Positions 46,152 to 58,217 of a DNA stretch of 64,000 nucleotides are shown here, piece by piece (the stretch's first letter is position 1; every line of letters starts with the position of its first letter). The notes beneath the pieces were generated by a model that was given only the letters and a program-made list of their open reading frames with translations, had not been told where the DNA came from and searched no databases. The position numbers and the translations under genes were made by a program. This DNA is from Cercis canadensis. Lineage: Eukaryota > Streptophyta > Magnoliopsida > Fabales > Fabaceae. The stretch spans positions 186,001 to 250,000 of the forward strand of contig QAOA01000967.1 of NCBI GenBank assembly GCA_003255065.1, in the 5' to 3' direction.

Positions 46152-49100
46152 TATTAGTAAATCAGCAGAGTCAAATATTCTCTAGATATAAATTAGACAT
46201 TATATTAGTAATTATAATTATCTTGTAATTATGTTGTTAATTAGGCCTGAAGTTTAGGAAATACTGTAGATGTATTTGTGCATATATTATGTCACAGATC
46301 AATAAGAAAAAGAAAGACACTTTCTCTGGTCATAAATTTACATGGTATCAAAGTAGGTCCTTCCCAAGAAAAATCCTTATTTCTTATTCAGTCACCATCG
46401 TATATGAGATTTCCTCTACCATGGCTAACTCTTAATCACAGGGCCAAGACCTTGCATCACCATATTATTTAAACTCCTCATACAACCCAGGGAGTGTGTT
46501 GGTTTCTTGCCCGCTCAATGGTGCAAATTATCCCACTTAGCGTAAAGCCATGATCAATGCATTACGTGCTAAGAACAAAATCAGGTTTGTTGATGGAAGT
46601 CTTTCTTGACCTGATGATGAATTTGATCTGAATTTACCTGCTTGGGTTAAGTGCAATTCCATGGTTGTTTCATGGATTTTTAATTCCTTGAAGACATATA
46701 TGCATGACAGTGTTGCTTTTTATGAAGAAGCACAAGAGATGTGGAAGGATTTGGAAGAGCGTTTTCCATAAGGAAACGCACCATGAATCCACGAACTCAA
46801 GCGAGAAATTTAACTAGCTCAGCAGAGAGTTCTGTCAATCTCCTCCAACTATACCAAACTGAAGGGACTGTGGGATGAGCTAGGTACTTATTCCAAAGTT
46901 TCCCAATGTACGTATGAAGCTGCAAAAGAAATAGTGGTTGAACGTGATGTGGAGAAACTACACTAGTTATTAATGGGATTGAATAAGAACTATGGTGCGG
47001 TTGGATCCCAAATTCTGAATATGGAACCTCTCCCTAGTCTGTCAAAGGCTTATGCCTTAATCACTATAGAAGAGAAAAAATTGAAACTTACCAAGAACTG
47101 CACACCATCCATTGATGATGTAGCCTTCTCTGTCGTAAGTATAAAGATAGAAGGCAACAATAATGAACGTTTGCAATCAAGATTTGGCAACGGCCCGCGC
47201 TGTGAGCATTGCAAGAAGCTAGGCCATGTAACAGAAAAATGTTTTGAGTTAGTTGGCTATCCACCCAATTAGAGCAAAAGGAGGAGAGCACAGAAAGGTC
47301 AGTCTAAAGGACAATTGAATTTTCCAATTGTGCACTAGATTTCCACCTCATAAGAAAGTGCCACACTACCCTTTATCAATTCACCATTTGCAAGGGTGAC
47401 TCAAGTTCAATATGATCAACTTATGGCCCTGCTCAATGACAGCCAAAATACTACTGCTAATTTTGTTGGTAAGATTAGTCATACACCTCATAATCATTTA
47501 AACTTGATTTTGGATAATGGTGCATCAAACCACATGACTTCTTGCTCATCTATGCTTGTGAATCCAACGTCTATTCGATATGCTCCACCTGTAGATCTCC
47601 CAGATGGTTCACATTTTTCCATTAAATCATGTGGTCATGTCTCTTTGTCTAACAATATCACACTTGACAATGTTTTCTATGTACCACAATTTACTCACAA
47701 CTTATTATCTGTTAGCAAACTGACAAAAGCCCTTAATTGTGCTGTTATTTTCTTCCCAGATTTTTGTGTATTATAGGACCTAGTCACGAGGAAACTTATT
47801 GGAATAGGTGAATTGCAAGATGGACTTTACTACCTTTAAGGGACTTGACATTCATCATGCTGCTATCGCTGGTGCCACATCTAGTTCCCTCTTATGGCAT
47901 CAACGCTTGGGTCATTTGTCTTTTAATCGTTTGTCTCTAATTTCACCTTTAGCAAAAGTGTCTTTTTAAAAATTTGATAAATGTTGTGACATATGCCACC
48001 ATGCTAAACAAACACAGAATATTTTTCCCTTGAATGCCAATAAATCTCTCTTTCCTTTAGACTTGGAACATATTGACATTTGGGGGCCATATAAAACTGT
48101 ATCTCATAGTGGTGCACATTATTTTTCTAACCATTGTTAATGATCATAGTCACTGCACTTGGATCTATTTGTTGCATCAAAAATCTAATGCATATTTGCA
48201 TTTCATCCATTATCATGCCATGGTTAAAACTCAATTCAACAAGCATATAAAACAAGTTTGCAGTGACAATGCCTTGGAATTCATTTTAGGTCCTTTATCA
48301 AAAAAATTCCAAGAACAAGGCATTATACATCAAACCTCTTATGCCTATACAACACAGCAAAATGGTGTTGCTGAAAGAACTTCACTACCTTTTGGAAGTA
48401 GCCTGTGCTTTGCGTTTTCAAGTTGGGTTGCCTATTAGTTTCTGAGGAGAATGTGTTTGGATGTCTTTGTTATACACATGACCCTACCAAACCCAAAGAT
48501 AAATTCCAACCACGTTTACAACTTTGTGTGTTTGTTGGTTATCCTATAGGTCAAAAAGGATATCGGGTCTATAATTTGCAGACGAAATGCATCTATACTT
48601 CATGTGATGTTGTATTTTATGAAAAACATTTTCCTTTTCTAAGTTTTGGTGGAGGAATTTCACAAAACACACAAACTGTCATTCCACTCCCTATTCAATA
48701 CGAACACTTTGACATCACTCCACCTCCATCATGTCCTCTCCCATCTTAAGATACAAACACCATATCGCATGATGAAGCTTATTATTCACCTTTAGTTAGT
48801 GAGCAACTTCTTATTGATCGATCTCATAGACATTGCCAACCACCCAAGCATTTGCATGATTATGAATATGATCTCCCTGGAGTATTACCTTCTGTCACGC
48901 CCCTATCCAATTCAGTCTCCTCAAGTAAGCCTTATTTCATATCTTCTTTCATGTCTTACTCTCATTTCTTAACTTCCCACTAAGCTTTTCTCTCAGCCAT
49001 CTCCACTCAAGATGAGCCAAAGTTCTTCACGCAGGGTAACAAAGATCCAAAATGGCAAGATGCTATGGTAACTGAGTTGGCAGCCCTCGGGAAAAATAAC

Positions 49101-50757
49101 ACTTGGACTTTACAGCAACATCCTCATGGTAAGAAGGTGATAGGCTCAAAATGGGTATACAAAATAAAGTATTGGGCATATGGCAGCATTAAGAGGTACA
49201 AAGCACACCTTATTGCTTAAGGCTATACTTAAATTGAAGGAGTTGATTACAAAGAGACTTTTGCACCAGTTGCAAAGCTTACTACTGTGTGTTGCTTGCT
49301 TGTTGTTGTAGTAGCCAAGAATTGGTTCCTCAACAACTAGATGTCACTAATGCCTTCTTGCATATTGATTTGCATGAAGAAGTGTACATGCTAGCTCCAC
49401 TAGGGCTCTTGAAGAAAAATGATAAACAAGTTTGTAAATTACATAAATCTCTCTATGGACTTTGTCAAGCTTCTCGGCAATGGTTTACTAAACTTGCCAC
49501 TGTATTGGTGCAATTTGGTTTCACCTAATCCAAAGCGGATCATTCTCTCATCATCATGACTTCTGGAGATTCTTTTACTGTTGTCCTTGTATGTGTTGAT
49601 GATTTAATTCTTGCATGCAATAACATCACTCATTGTGGTGTTGTGAAACATCACCTTGCACAATGTTTTCACATCAAGGACCTTGGACAATTGAAATACT
49701 TTCTTGGCTTGGAGGTTGCATGTTCTCCTCAAGGCATTTCAATCTGTTAACATAAATATACATTGCATATTCTGGAAGAATAAGACATGATGGGTTGCAA
49801 ACCTTCTCAATTTCCTATGATGCAGCAACACCACTTATTGCTTGATGACAATCCACTCCTTGATGATCCATCATGTATCGACAACTTATTGGCAAGCTCA
49901 TTTATCTTACCATTACACAACCTGACATCACTTATTTCGTCCATGTTCTCAGTCAATGCATGTAAAATCCACGACACAGTCCCCTTGATGCTGCAATGCA
50001 TGTGTTGAGCTACTTAAAATTTTCTCCTAGTAAAGGCCTTTTCTTTCCTTCTTGTAATGATTTTCAAATTAAAGCCTTATGTGATTCCGATTGGGCCAGT
50101 TGCCCATTAACTCGATGATCAACTTCTAGTTACTATACAACACTTGGCCAAACACCCATTTCGTGGAACACCAAGAAGCAAACAATTGTTTCTCAGTCCT
50201 TAGCAAAGGTAGAATATCTTTCCATGACAACAACAACTAGTGAACTACTATGGTTACGTTATCTCCTCTATGATCTCACTATCACTCATTTACAACCAAT
50301 GCAACTTTATTGTGATAATCAAGCTGCCTGGCATATTGCCTTTAACCCTGTGTTCCATGAGCGCACTAAACACATTGAAATAGATTGTCATTTTATACGA
50401 GAGCACCTCTTTCAATACACCATTCGCACTCATCGCCTTCCTACTCGTCACCAACCGGCATACCTCTTTACCAAGGCATTAGGTTCAAACTAGTTCCAAG
50501 TCTTGTTATGCAAGTTGGGCATATGTGATCTCCATGCTCCAACTTAAGGGGGAGTATTAGTAGATTAGCAGAGTCAATTATTCTCTAGTTATAAATTAGG
50601 CATTATATTAGTAAATTATAATTATCCTATAATTATGTTGTTAATATCTCTATAATTAGGCCTGAAGTTTAGGAAATACTCTAGATGTATTTGATCATAT
50701 ATTCTGTCACAGATCAATGAGAAAAAGAAAGAAACTTTCTCTGGTCATAACTTGACA
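46152..50757 (+). mobile_element. Copia element C, full-length structure
   Basis: Fossil, 4606 bp. LTRs are 46152-46342 (191 bp) and 50555-50757 (203 bp), beginning TATTAGTA and ending ACA, where TG is usual at the start. The target duplication ATATG (46147-46151 and 50758-50762) is perfect, and the paralogous empty site is at 24056-24060. The primer site TGGTATCAAAG is at 46343 and the polypurine tract AAGGGGGAG ends at 50554. Parts: gag (about 46420-47270, zinc knuckle CEHCKKLGHVTEKC), protease (about 47500-47770), integrase (about 47880-48400), reverse transcriptase (about 49010-49740), RNase H (about 50040-50490). Small LTRs and this gag suggest the Ale/Retrofit part of Copia. Broken, with about ten or more breaks. 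Confidence 0.92.
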
Positions 50758-50762
50758 ATATG

Positions 50763-50894
50763 TAATGTTTTGGAAGAATCTGAAGAATGCCACAGAGTAT
50801 TTTGAAGAAAATTATCCAATAAACTATATTTTTTTTATAATGACATATATACTGTGTTTCCATTCCCGCATTGCATATTGAAATGAACTGCATT
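50763..50894. other. Host DNA between two Copia elements
   Basis: These 132 bp match the minus strand of about 24055-23925, the uninterrupted copy. They show that elements C and B inserted independently into neighbouring sites. Confidence 0.7.
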
Positions 50895-53800
50895 TTGTTA
50901 AATATTAATTTAAGAAAAGTCTAGAATATTATAAATTGCTAGAAGTGAGGAAGACCGGTTGTAGCAGTAAAAATATATATATAAAAATAAAAGTCTAGAA
51001 ATTAGAAGAAGCAGCAGGTCGATGGAAATAAAAAAATATGCAACTTGTATAAAACAATCTAAAAAGTCTAGATACAATCTAGTCGATGAAGAGAAGGCCT
51101 ATAAATTGGGCTGAATACGTGGAAACCAACTTCTCTCTCCCTTTCACTCGCATCCCATCTATGCCTTCTTTAGCCTTCATTGCCTTAATTACCATCAGTG
51201 GTATCAGAGTCTTCAATCTAGCCATGTCAATTACCTCACAAATCAGCCACCAAATAGCTCAAATTCTATCCACTTAAACACACAAAAATACTCACATTCT
51301 AGCCATGTTTTAATCCAGTCACCCTTAAGTCTAAAATCCTTCAACCTTAAGTATCATTTTGTCACCATATATCAACTCCTATGGCCTCTACATCATCTCC
51401 TAACTTATCTACCTTTAACTTTTCCCAAACATCAATCCTAATATTCCAAGGAGATGTTTATGATTTTTGGAGCATTCAAATGAGAACGTTGTTTATCTCA
51501 CAAGGCTTGTGGAGTTTGGTAGAAAAAGGCTACCAAAAGCTTGAAAATATGGAAGAACTTGCAACTTTGGATGAAGCAAGAAATAAGGAGTATGAAGAAA
51601 ATATGCAAAGGGGTGCAAAGGCTTTTTTCATCATACAACAAGTTGTTGGCAAGACACTCTTTCCGAAGATCATGAACATGACTACATCAAAGGAGGCTTA
51701 GGACATCTTCAAGAATGAATTCAAGGGCTCGGACAAAGTAATTTCTATTAAACTTCAATCTTTATGGAGAGATTTTGATGCTTTATTAATGAAAGAAGGC
51801 GAATCAATACAAGCATTTAACAAACGTGTCTCACTCATAGTGAATCAAATTATAAGCTATTGAGATATGATAGAAGATAACAAAATTACACAAAAAGTAT
51901 TGAGAAGCCTTCCTCCTAAATTTGATCATGTGATAGCTACTATTGAAGAATCTAAAGATTTTTCTAAGCTTACTCTAGTGGAATTAATGAGTTCTCTTAA
52001 AGCTCATGAAGATAGAATGCAAATATTTGAGCAACCAGTAAAACAAGCATTTCAATCTAAATTGAATATCTCCAAAAAGGATGGAGATAGGAAAAATAAA
52101 AACTATGATCAAAACTTCAAAAAGATAGCAGCTTCTAATAACCGTGGTAGGGGGAGAGGAAATTATAAAAATAAATAGAGTAATAAAGGAAACTCTAGCT
52201 CCTATTGCAATTTATGCAAGAAAATTAATAATCATGATACAAAAGATTACTGGTTTAAATGCAAGAGGTGCAAAAGGCACACTCATCTTGAAAAAGATTG
52301 TTGGTTTTGACAAAAAAAAATAGGCTAATTTTACAGAAAATAATGAATCCCTAGATCAAATATTTTATTTTTCTTTCTCTACTCATCAAGAATCAATGGA
52401 TGTTTGGTATCTTGAAGTCGCACTTGGCAATGGGAAAATTCAAAAACTTGAAGGCAAAGGCACTGTTGCCATCAGAACTAAAGATGACAATCAAAAACTC
52501 ATTCATAATGTTCTCTATGTGTTTGGCCTAGCCCAAAATTTATTAAGTGTTAGGTGATGGTGATAAGTGCGTCATCTATGATACCAATAAGGGGCAACTT
52601 GTCACTTTTATCAAAATGGCCCCTAACAAAGTTTTTTCAATGATAATGCCATTTAGGCAAAGTTATGCTTTGAAATATGAAAATGTGGATGAATCCACAT
52701 TATGAAATTTGAGATATGGCTATCTAAATTCTTATGGGCTCAAACTATTGAGCCAGAAAGGAATTATGCTTGGGCTTCCATCTATTTATGTTGAAAAGAA
52801 AATTTGTGAAGGTTGTATTTTTGGGAAAATGCATAGATTTCCATTTCCCAAAACATCTTGGAGAGCTAAAGCTCCACTTTAATTGGTGCATGCCAACATT
52901 TTGAGTCCTTCAAGAAACCTCACTCTTGGAGGCAAAAGATACTTGTTCTTTGTTGATGACTACACCCGCATGATATGGGTCTATTTCATTGAGCACAAAT
53001 CTGATGCTCTCTCTCATTTTTATTCAATTCAAAGCCCTTGTTGAAAAATAAAGTGGGCATTATATCAAAATATTGAGAACGGATCGTGGGGAAGAATTCA
53101 ATAATCAAAAGTTTATAAAATTTTACAAGGAGTATGGAATAAAAAATGAGTTCATTGTTCGATGTACACCTCAACAAAATATTGTTGCTAAAAGGAAAAA
53201 TAGAACAATCGTTGAAATGGCTTGTGCCATGCTCCAATACAAAAATTTGCCCAAATTTTTTTAGGCAGAGCCTATTAACATAGCCATTTATATTCTTAAT
53301 CGATCCTCCACTAAAGCTTTAAAGAATATGACTTCATATGAAGCTTGGTTCAAGAGAAAGTCAAATGTTGATCATTTCAAGATCTTTGGTTGTATTGCTT
53401 ACTCTCATATTCCAAAAGATAATTAGGAGAAATTGGAGGAAAATGGAGAGAAATGTATCTTCATTAGATATAGTGATGAGTCAAAAGGCTATCGTCTTTA
53501 TAAGCCTGAATCAAGAAAGCTAATCATCTCAAGAGATGTCATCTTTGATGAAATAGCAAGTTGGTAATGGAGCAATGATGCAACCAATGGAATTCAACTT
53601 TTTGGAGAAGTTGAAGAGACAAGAATAAGCGATCCAAGCCCAAGCACAACACCATCAACCCCTAGTAGAAGACAAATAGAATCCACATTGGACTCGTCTC
53701 CTCCATCTCCTCCAAAAAAGATGCGACCATTGCAAGATCTCTACCAAACTTGTGATGTTGTATTCTTTTCTTGTGAGTCTAAAAAATTTGAAGAAGTTGC

Positions 53801-55642
53801 CAAGCAAGAAACATGGATGAAGAAATCAAGATGATCGAGAATAACCATACGTGGGAGCTCGTGGAAAAGCCAAGAGACAAATAGATCATTTGATTAAAGT
53901 GGGTCTACAAGATCAAATACCATGAAGATGGATCAATCCAAAAATACAAAGCCCGACTAGTTGCCAAAGGGTATTCTTAATAACTAGTTATTGACTTCAA
54001 TGAAACCTTTGCTCCTATAGTACGTATGGAAACCATACGAATGGTCCTTGCTCTAGCTACTCAAATGAAGTGTAAGTTTATCAATTAGATGTGAAGTCTG
54101 TTTTTCTCAATGGAGAAATTGAAGAAGAAATTTACGTGGAACAACTGCAAGGTTACGTTGTCCAAGGAGAAGAAGACAAGGTTTATCACTTGAAGAAAAC
54201 TCTCTATGGCCTAAAACAAGCTCCTACAACATGGAATAGCAAGATAGACAACTATCTTCTTTAGCATAGATTCTCCAAAAGCCCAAACAAGCCATCATTA
54301 TATATGAAGATGCAAGGTGATGACCTTCTTATCTTATACTTGTACATAGATGATTTAATCTACACTAGCACAAGCCCAAGCATGCTTGAAGACTTCAAGA
54401 AGGCCATGATGCACGAGTATGAGATGACCAATCTTGGTCTCATGAAATACTTTCTTGGGATGCAAGTGAAGCAAAAACCTGGCCAAATATTCATCTCTCA
54501 AGAAAAATATTCAGATGATTTGTTGAAGAAGTTCAACATGAGCGACTGCAAGCCATTATCCATGCCAATGGCAATGAATGAGAAGCTATCGAAGGAAGAT
54601 GCAAAGAATAAGGTAAACGAGACAATCTATCAAAGCCTAGTGGGCTCATTAATTTATCTCACAAACTCAAGGTCATGCATAGTACATGTTGTTAGGATTA
54701 TTTCAAGATTAATGAGCAACCCAAGCAAAGTTCACTTCAATGTCGCGAAGAGAATTTTGAGATATGTCAAAGGCACGAAGAATTATGGGATCTTGTACGA
54801 GGCAAAGGAAGATTGCAACTTAGTTGGTTACATTGATAGTGATTGGGATGGAAGCACCGATGATCAAAAAAGTACAAGCAATTATGTTTTTCTTCTTGGC
54901 TCCAAGGCACTTTCATGGGCATCAAAGAAGCAAAAGAGTGTAGCACTTTCAACTGCTGAAGCAGAGTATATGGCAGCCACCAGTACATCTTGTGAAGCTA
55001 CTTGGCTCAGGGTATGAACACTCCAACTAAAATTTATTGTGATAACATGTTTGCAATTGTCATGACCAAGATCACAATGTTCCATAGCCGCACAAAGCAT
55101 ATAGAAAATCCGACATCACTTCATCCGAGAGCTTATGAACGAATGTGAGATCAAGTTAAAATTCTGCAAGACCGAAGAGCAGCTTGCCGATCTGTTCACA
55201 AAGCCTCTTTCAACTAAAAAGTTCATTAAGTTTAGAGGCATGCTTAAAGTTTATGAATTTTCTAGATTAAGAGGGAGTGTTAAATATTAATCTAAGAAAA
55301 GTCTAGAATATTATAGATTGCTAGAAGTGAGGAAGACCAACCGCAACAGTAAAAAAAATATATATATATAACAAAAGAAAAGTCTAGAAATTAGAAAAAG
55401 CAGTAGGTCAATGGAAATAAAAAAAAAATATGCAACTTGTATAAAATATCAGAAAAGTCTAGATACAGTCTAGTTGGTGAAGAGAGGGCCTATAAATAGG
55501 GCTGAATACTTGGAAACCAATGTAATGAAATAGAAAGACACAACAAAAAGTTACCAACTTCCTTCAGCATTCATATTCTCTCTCCCTTTCATTCATGTCC
55601 CATCTCTGCCTTCTTTAACCTTCATTGCCTCAATTACCATCA
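50895..55642 (+). mobile_element. Copia element B, full-length structure
   Basis: Fossil, 4748 bp. LTRs are 50895-51197 (303 bp) and 55278-55642 (365 bp), TGTTAAATATTAAT to ACCATCA. The five bases outside are CATTT and CGTTC, a decayed target duplication supported by the empty site near 23924 and by CATTC after fragment A. The primer site TGGTATCAGAG is at 51199. Parts: gag (about 51381-52310, UBN2-like, with a zinc knuckle near 52200), protease region (about 52390-52560), integrase (about 52730-53280), reverse transcriptase (about 53930-54500), RNase H (about 54760-55200). Broken, with around ten breaks. Its 3' half was copied to 8189-9358 by a segmental duplication. Confidence 0.92.
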
Positions 55643-56505
55643 CGTTCCTGGTAACTATGCTCCTGACATTCGGATCATTGATCAAGTTCTCTAGCTCCTT
55701 CTTTGTTGTTGGTCAAACACAATGTTGTTCTAAGTTTAGACAATGTCTACATAGAAATGTATTTTGAACCCATTACAATTACATCTTGTTTGTTAGAGTA
55801 TGCTTTGTTCCACATTGCATTCATATATAGGTTACTTTGCTTTGTCTCTTAATTAATACATTATATGTTGTGTGTAACTTTATATGTGCTTGTATCAACA
55901 ATGTGTATATGTAAACATAAATTGATGGCTCTCCCTCGGCCCCCGCTTCTTTCTTGTTAGAATAATCAGAGGAGGAATCTTAGAGGAAGAAGAGCAAAAA
56001 AAAAAAAAACTAAAAACTTGTATTCAGCAAATATTGTTCTTATATTTAGCTTTTCTCATTCACTTTAGTAGCTATATATACATAAAAGTTACTAATATAA
56101 GCCTATACTTAATCCATACCAGTCATAAACTATTTCAAACTTATTCAAACTAGTAAGCAACATCATACATAATATCATCTACTAGCTGATATATTAGATT
56201 TCAATCTTATAGTTCAACATTTCTAGGCCCCTAGAGAAGAAAATACTATTTGTTTAAATGAACATTTTCACCCATAATTGGAACCCTTTTTTTTTTTAAA
56301 AAAAAAAAAGAAAAATCATTTTCTATATCTTTTATGAGCAATTTAATCCGAAAAGCCTTTGGCAGCACCTTTTGACTATTACCTTATTATGGGGATTATT
56401 ATTGTTGTTATGTGTATCATTAAAATATTGTTTATGTTACTATTTTTTAAAAAATGAAAATATCTAGTATAAGCATATATATAGTAGTAAAACCTTTTAT
56501 GGCAG
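55643..56505. other. Duplicated spacer left of PP6 pseudogene 3
   Basis: Same order and sequence as 9359-10270. The poly-T is only about 12 bases here, followed by an A-run. No gene. Confidence 0.65.
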
Positions 56506-56640
56506 ATAAGGTCTTTGAAAGGAACTGTGAAATGCCACATGATGGACCATTTTGTGATCTTATGTGGAGTCATCCTCAAGACGTTGAAACATGTGCAGTA
56601 AGTCCCCGTGGAGCTCATCTGCTTTTTGGATCCAGATGTT
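56506..56640 (+). pseudogene. PP6 catalytic subunit pseudogene, copy 3, first visible exon
   Basis: After an acceptor GGCAG it matches the exon at 10271-10406: [41 protein letters not shown]. The catalytic-loop Trp lost in copy 2 is kept, but one G is missing near the exon start, which shifts the frame, and the end after GSR is broken in the same way as in copy 2, so that lesion predates their separation. The next exon now lies 7 kb away behind a hAT insertion. Confidence 0.85.
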
Positions 56641-57564
56641 GATGTTAATCTAGATTCTTAATAATTTATTATTATGATTGAGTTTATCTTATAAGTTAGT
56701 AAAATTGTATTTTTATCATTAAAAGTTTTATCCTTATCATTGGTGTAATCTTAGCACTATAAATAGGTGAGTTGTAAAGCATTATTCACAAATTATTCAT
56801 ACAATAAAGTTGTATTTCTTTCTCATTATTCTATTTTCATTATTTTGTGACTTTTGAAGTAATGCAAGTCAATTATTACTTGTTTATGGAATTGAATGTT
56901 TCCTGCCATTAGGCTTGTTCATTGATCAGATTCGGTCGGTTTGGAGCTTTTTTTCATCCGGCCGAGTGTGTTAAAATTGGCATTGTGTTAACCCATCACC
57001 AACCAAAGCAGTGACAGAACCGATAGAATCGGTTTCAGGTGGATTGGGCAGGTTTATTTGGATTGTGCCGGATTCAGACTTTTTGTTTTTTTGAAGAAAC
57101 TGTTATAGATTTTGTATGGGCCAACTCTGGCCCAATTGAAATAACAACAGCAATTAGCCCAAAAAATATCCAATTCCAAAAAAATGATAGCCTAAAACAA
57201 TTAAAAAAATGACAAAATGGTCTATTGTACATGACAAAATTGAAGAAATAAAAGCAGACAAGAATGAAATTTCATTTGTAAATAAAACTTTGTACATGTG
57301 ATTGGTAGTTCATTCAAATGGAAGCATATGTACTTAAAAAATGACATATTTTCTAATTTTGAGCACTACATCAGTGCTACAATTACATAAAAAAACTAGC
57401 AGTAAAGCATATAGCAGACTAGCAACAAAGCACATGGATAAAAAACTTACATGCCTATGCCTTTACCCAAAAACCCAAAAGAGACATCCGTATAACACTT
57501 GCAGTTCAGTGTTCACCAAAAATCCCAAAACCATATTTACAAATATCTAGTAGATATTATCTAC

Positions 57565-58020
57565 TAGGGGTGTTCATAACCCGACTAACCCATAACAACC
57601 CGACCAAACTGGACCATTTTGATGCCAATCCAACATTTATAGATGAAAGGCGGACGAAATCAGATGGCTGAAATTTAAGATTTTGGTTTGGACCGGTTGG
57701 TTTGGTTTTCACTAAGTAAAACCAAATAAAACTGATCCGACTGAGTAGTGTAAGAGATTTTTTTCCTTCATTAAACGATGGGTTCAACACTGGGGGGCAA
57801 CATTCTTTCACGAACTCGAAGTGGAGAATTCATTTCACACTTTTTTATTTGCTTCAGAAACCCACTGAAAGAGAAGGCATACACGAGTCGCCAATCTTGG
57901 AGCAACCTCAAGTTTATCTACTATCAAAAGAAATTGAAGGCTGCCATTACCAGTCCTAAGCTGCTATTTCCATATTTAGGTATATGCGAGTCGCCAATCT
58001 TGGAGCATGCTCAAGTTTAT
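57565..58020 (+). repeat. Left long inverted repeat of the hAT (inverted copy of its right end)
   Basis: Starting TAGGGGTGTTCATAACCCG, this matches the reverse of 63580-63226 over about 350 bp, through GGACCGGTTGGTT and GGGGGGCAACATTCTTTC to CCAATCTTGGAGCA. A hAT normally has only short terminal repeats, so a duplicated, inverted end is unusual. Confidence 0.85.
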
Positions 58021-58086
58021 CTACTATCAAAAGAAATTGAAAGCTGCCATTACCAGTCTTAAGCTGCCATTTCTATATTTATCAAA
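57884..58086 (+). repeat. Two tandem copies of a 103-bp unit
   Basis: CGAGTCGCCAATCTTGGAGC occurs at 57884 and again at 57987, each followed by CTCAAGTTTATCTACTATC and GCTGCCATTACCAGTC. The second copy (GGAGCATGCTC) matches the right-hand inverted repeat (GGAGCACGCTC) better than the first (GGAGCAACCTC). The original junction is therefore probably the second copy. Confidence 0.85.
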
Positions 58087-58217
58087 ATACCAATAAATGC
58101 CTGCAATTTATAAAATAAAACCCAGAATTAAGCTAATAAAATTAAAATAAGTACCCAGCAATGGAGTTATACCTTATAAAAAATTTCAGTGAGATATAAA
58201 ACACAAACCTAACCTTA

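Noticed and set aside
35381-55642. Host reverse-transcriptase or novel retroelement-derived gene
   Set aside because: All such frames fall inside Copia elements with recognised LTRs and target duplications and are decayed.
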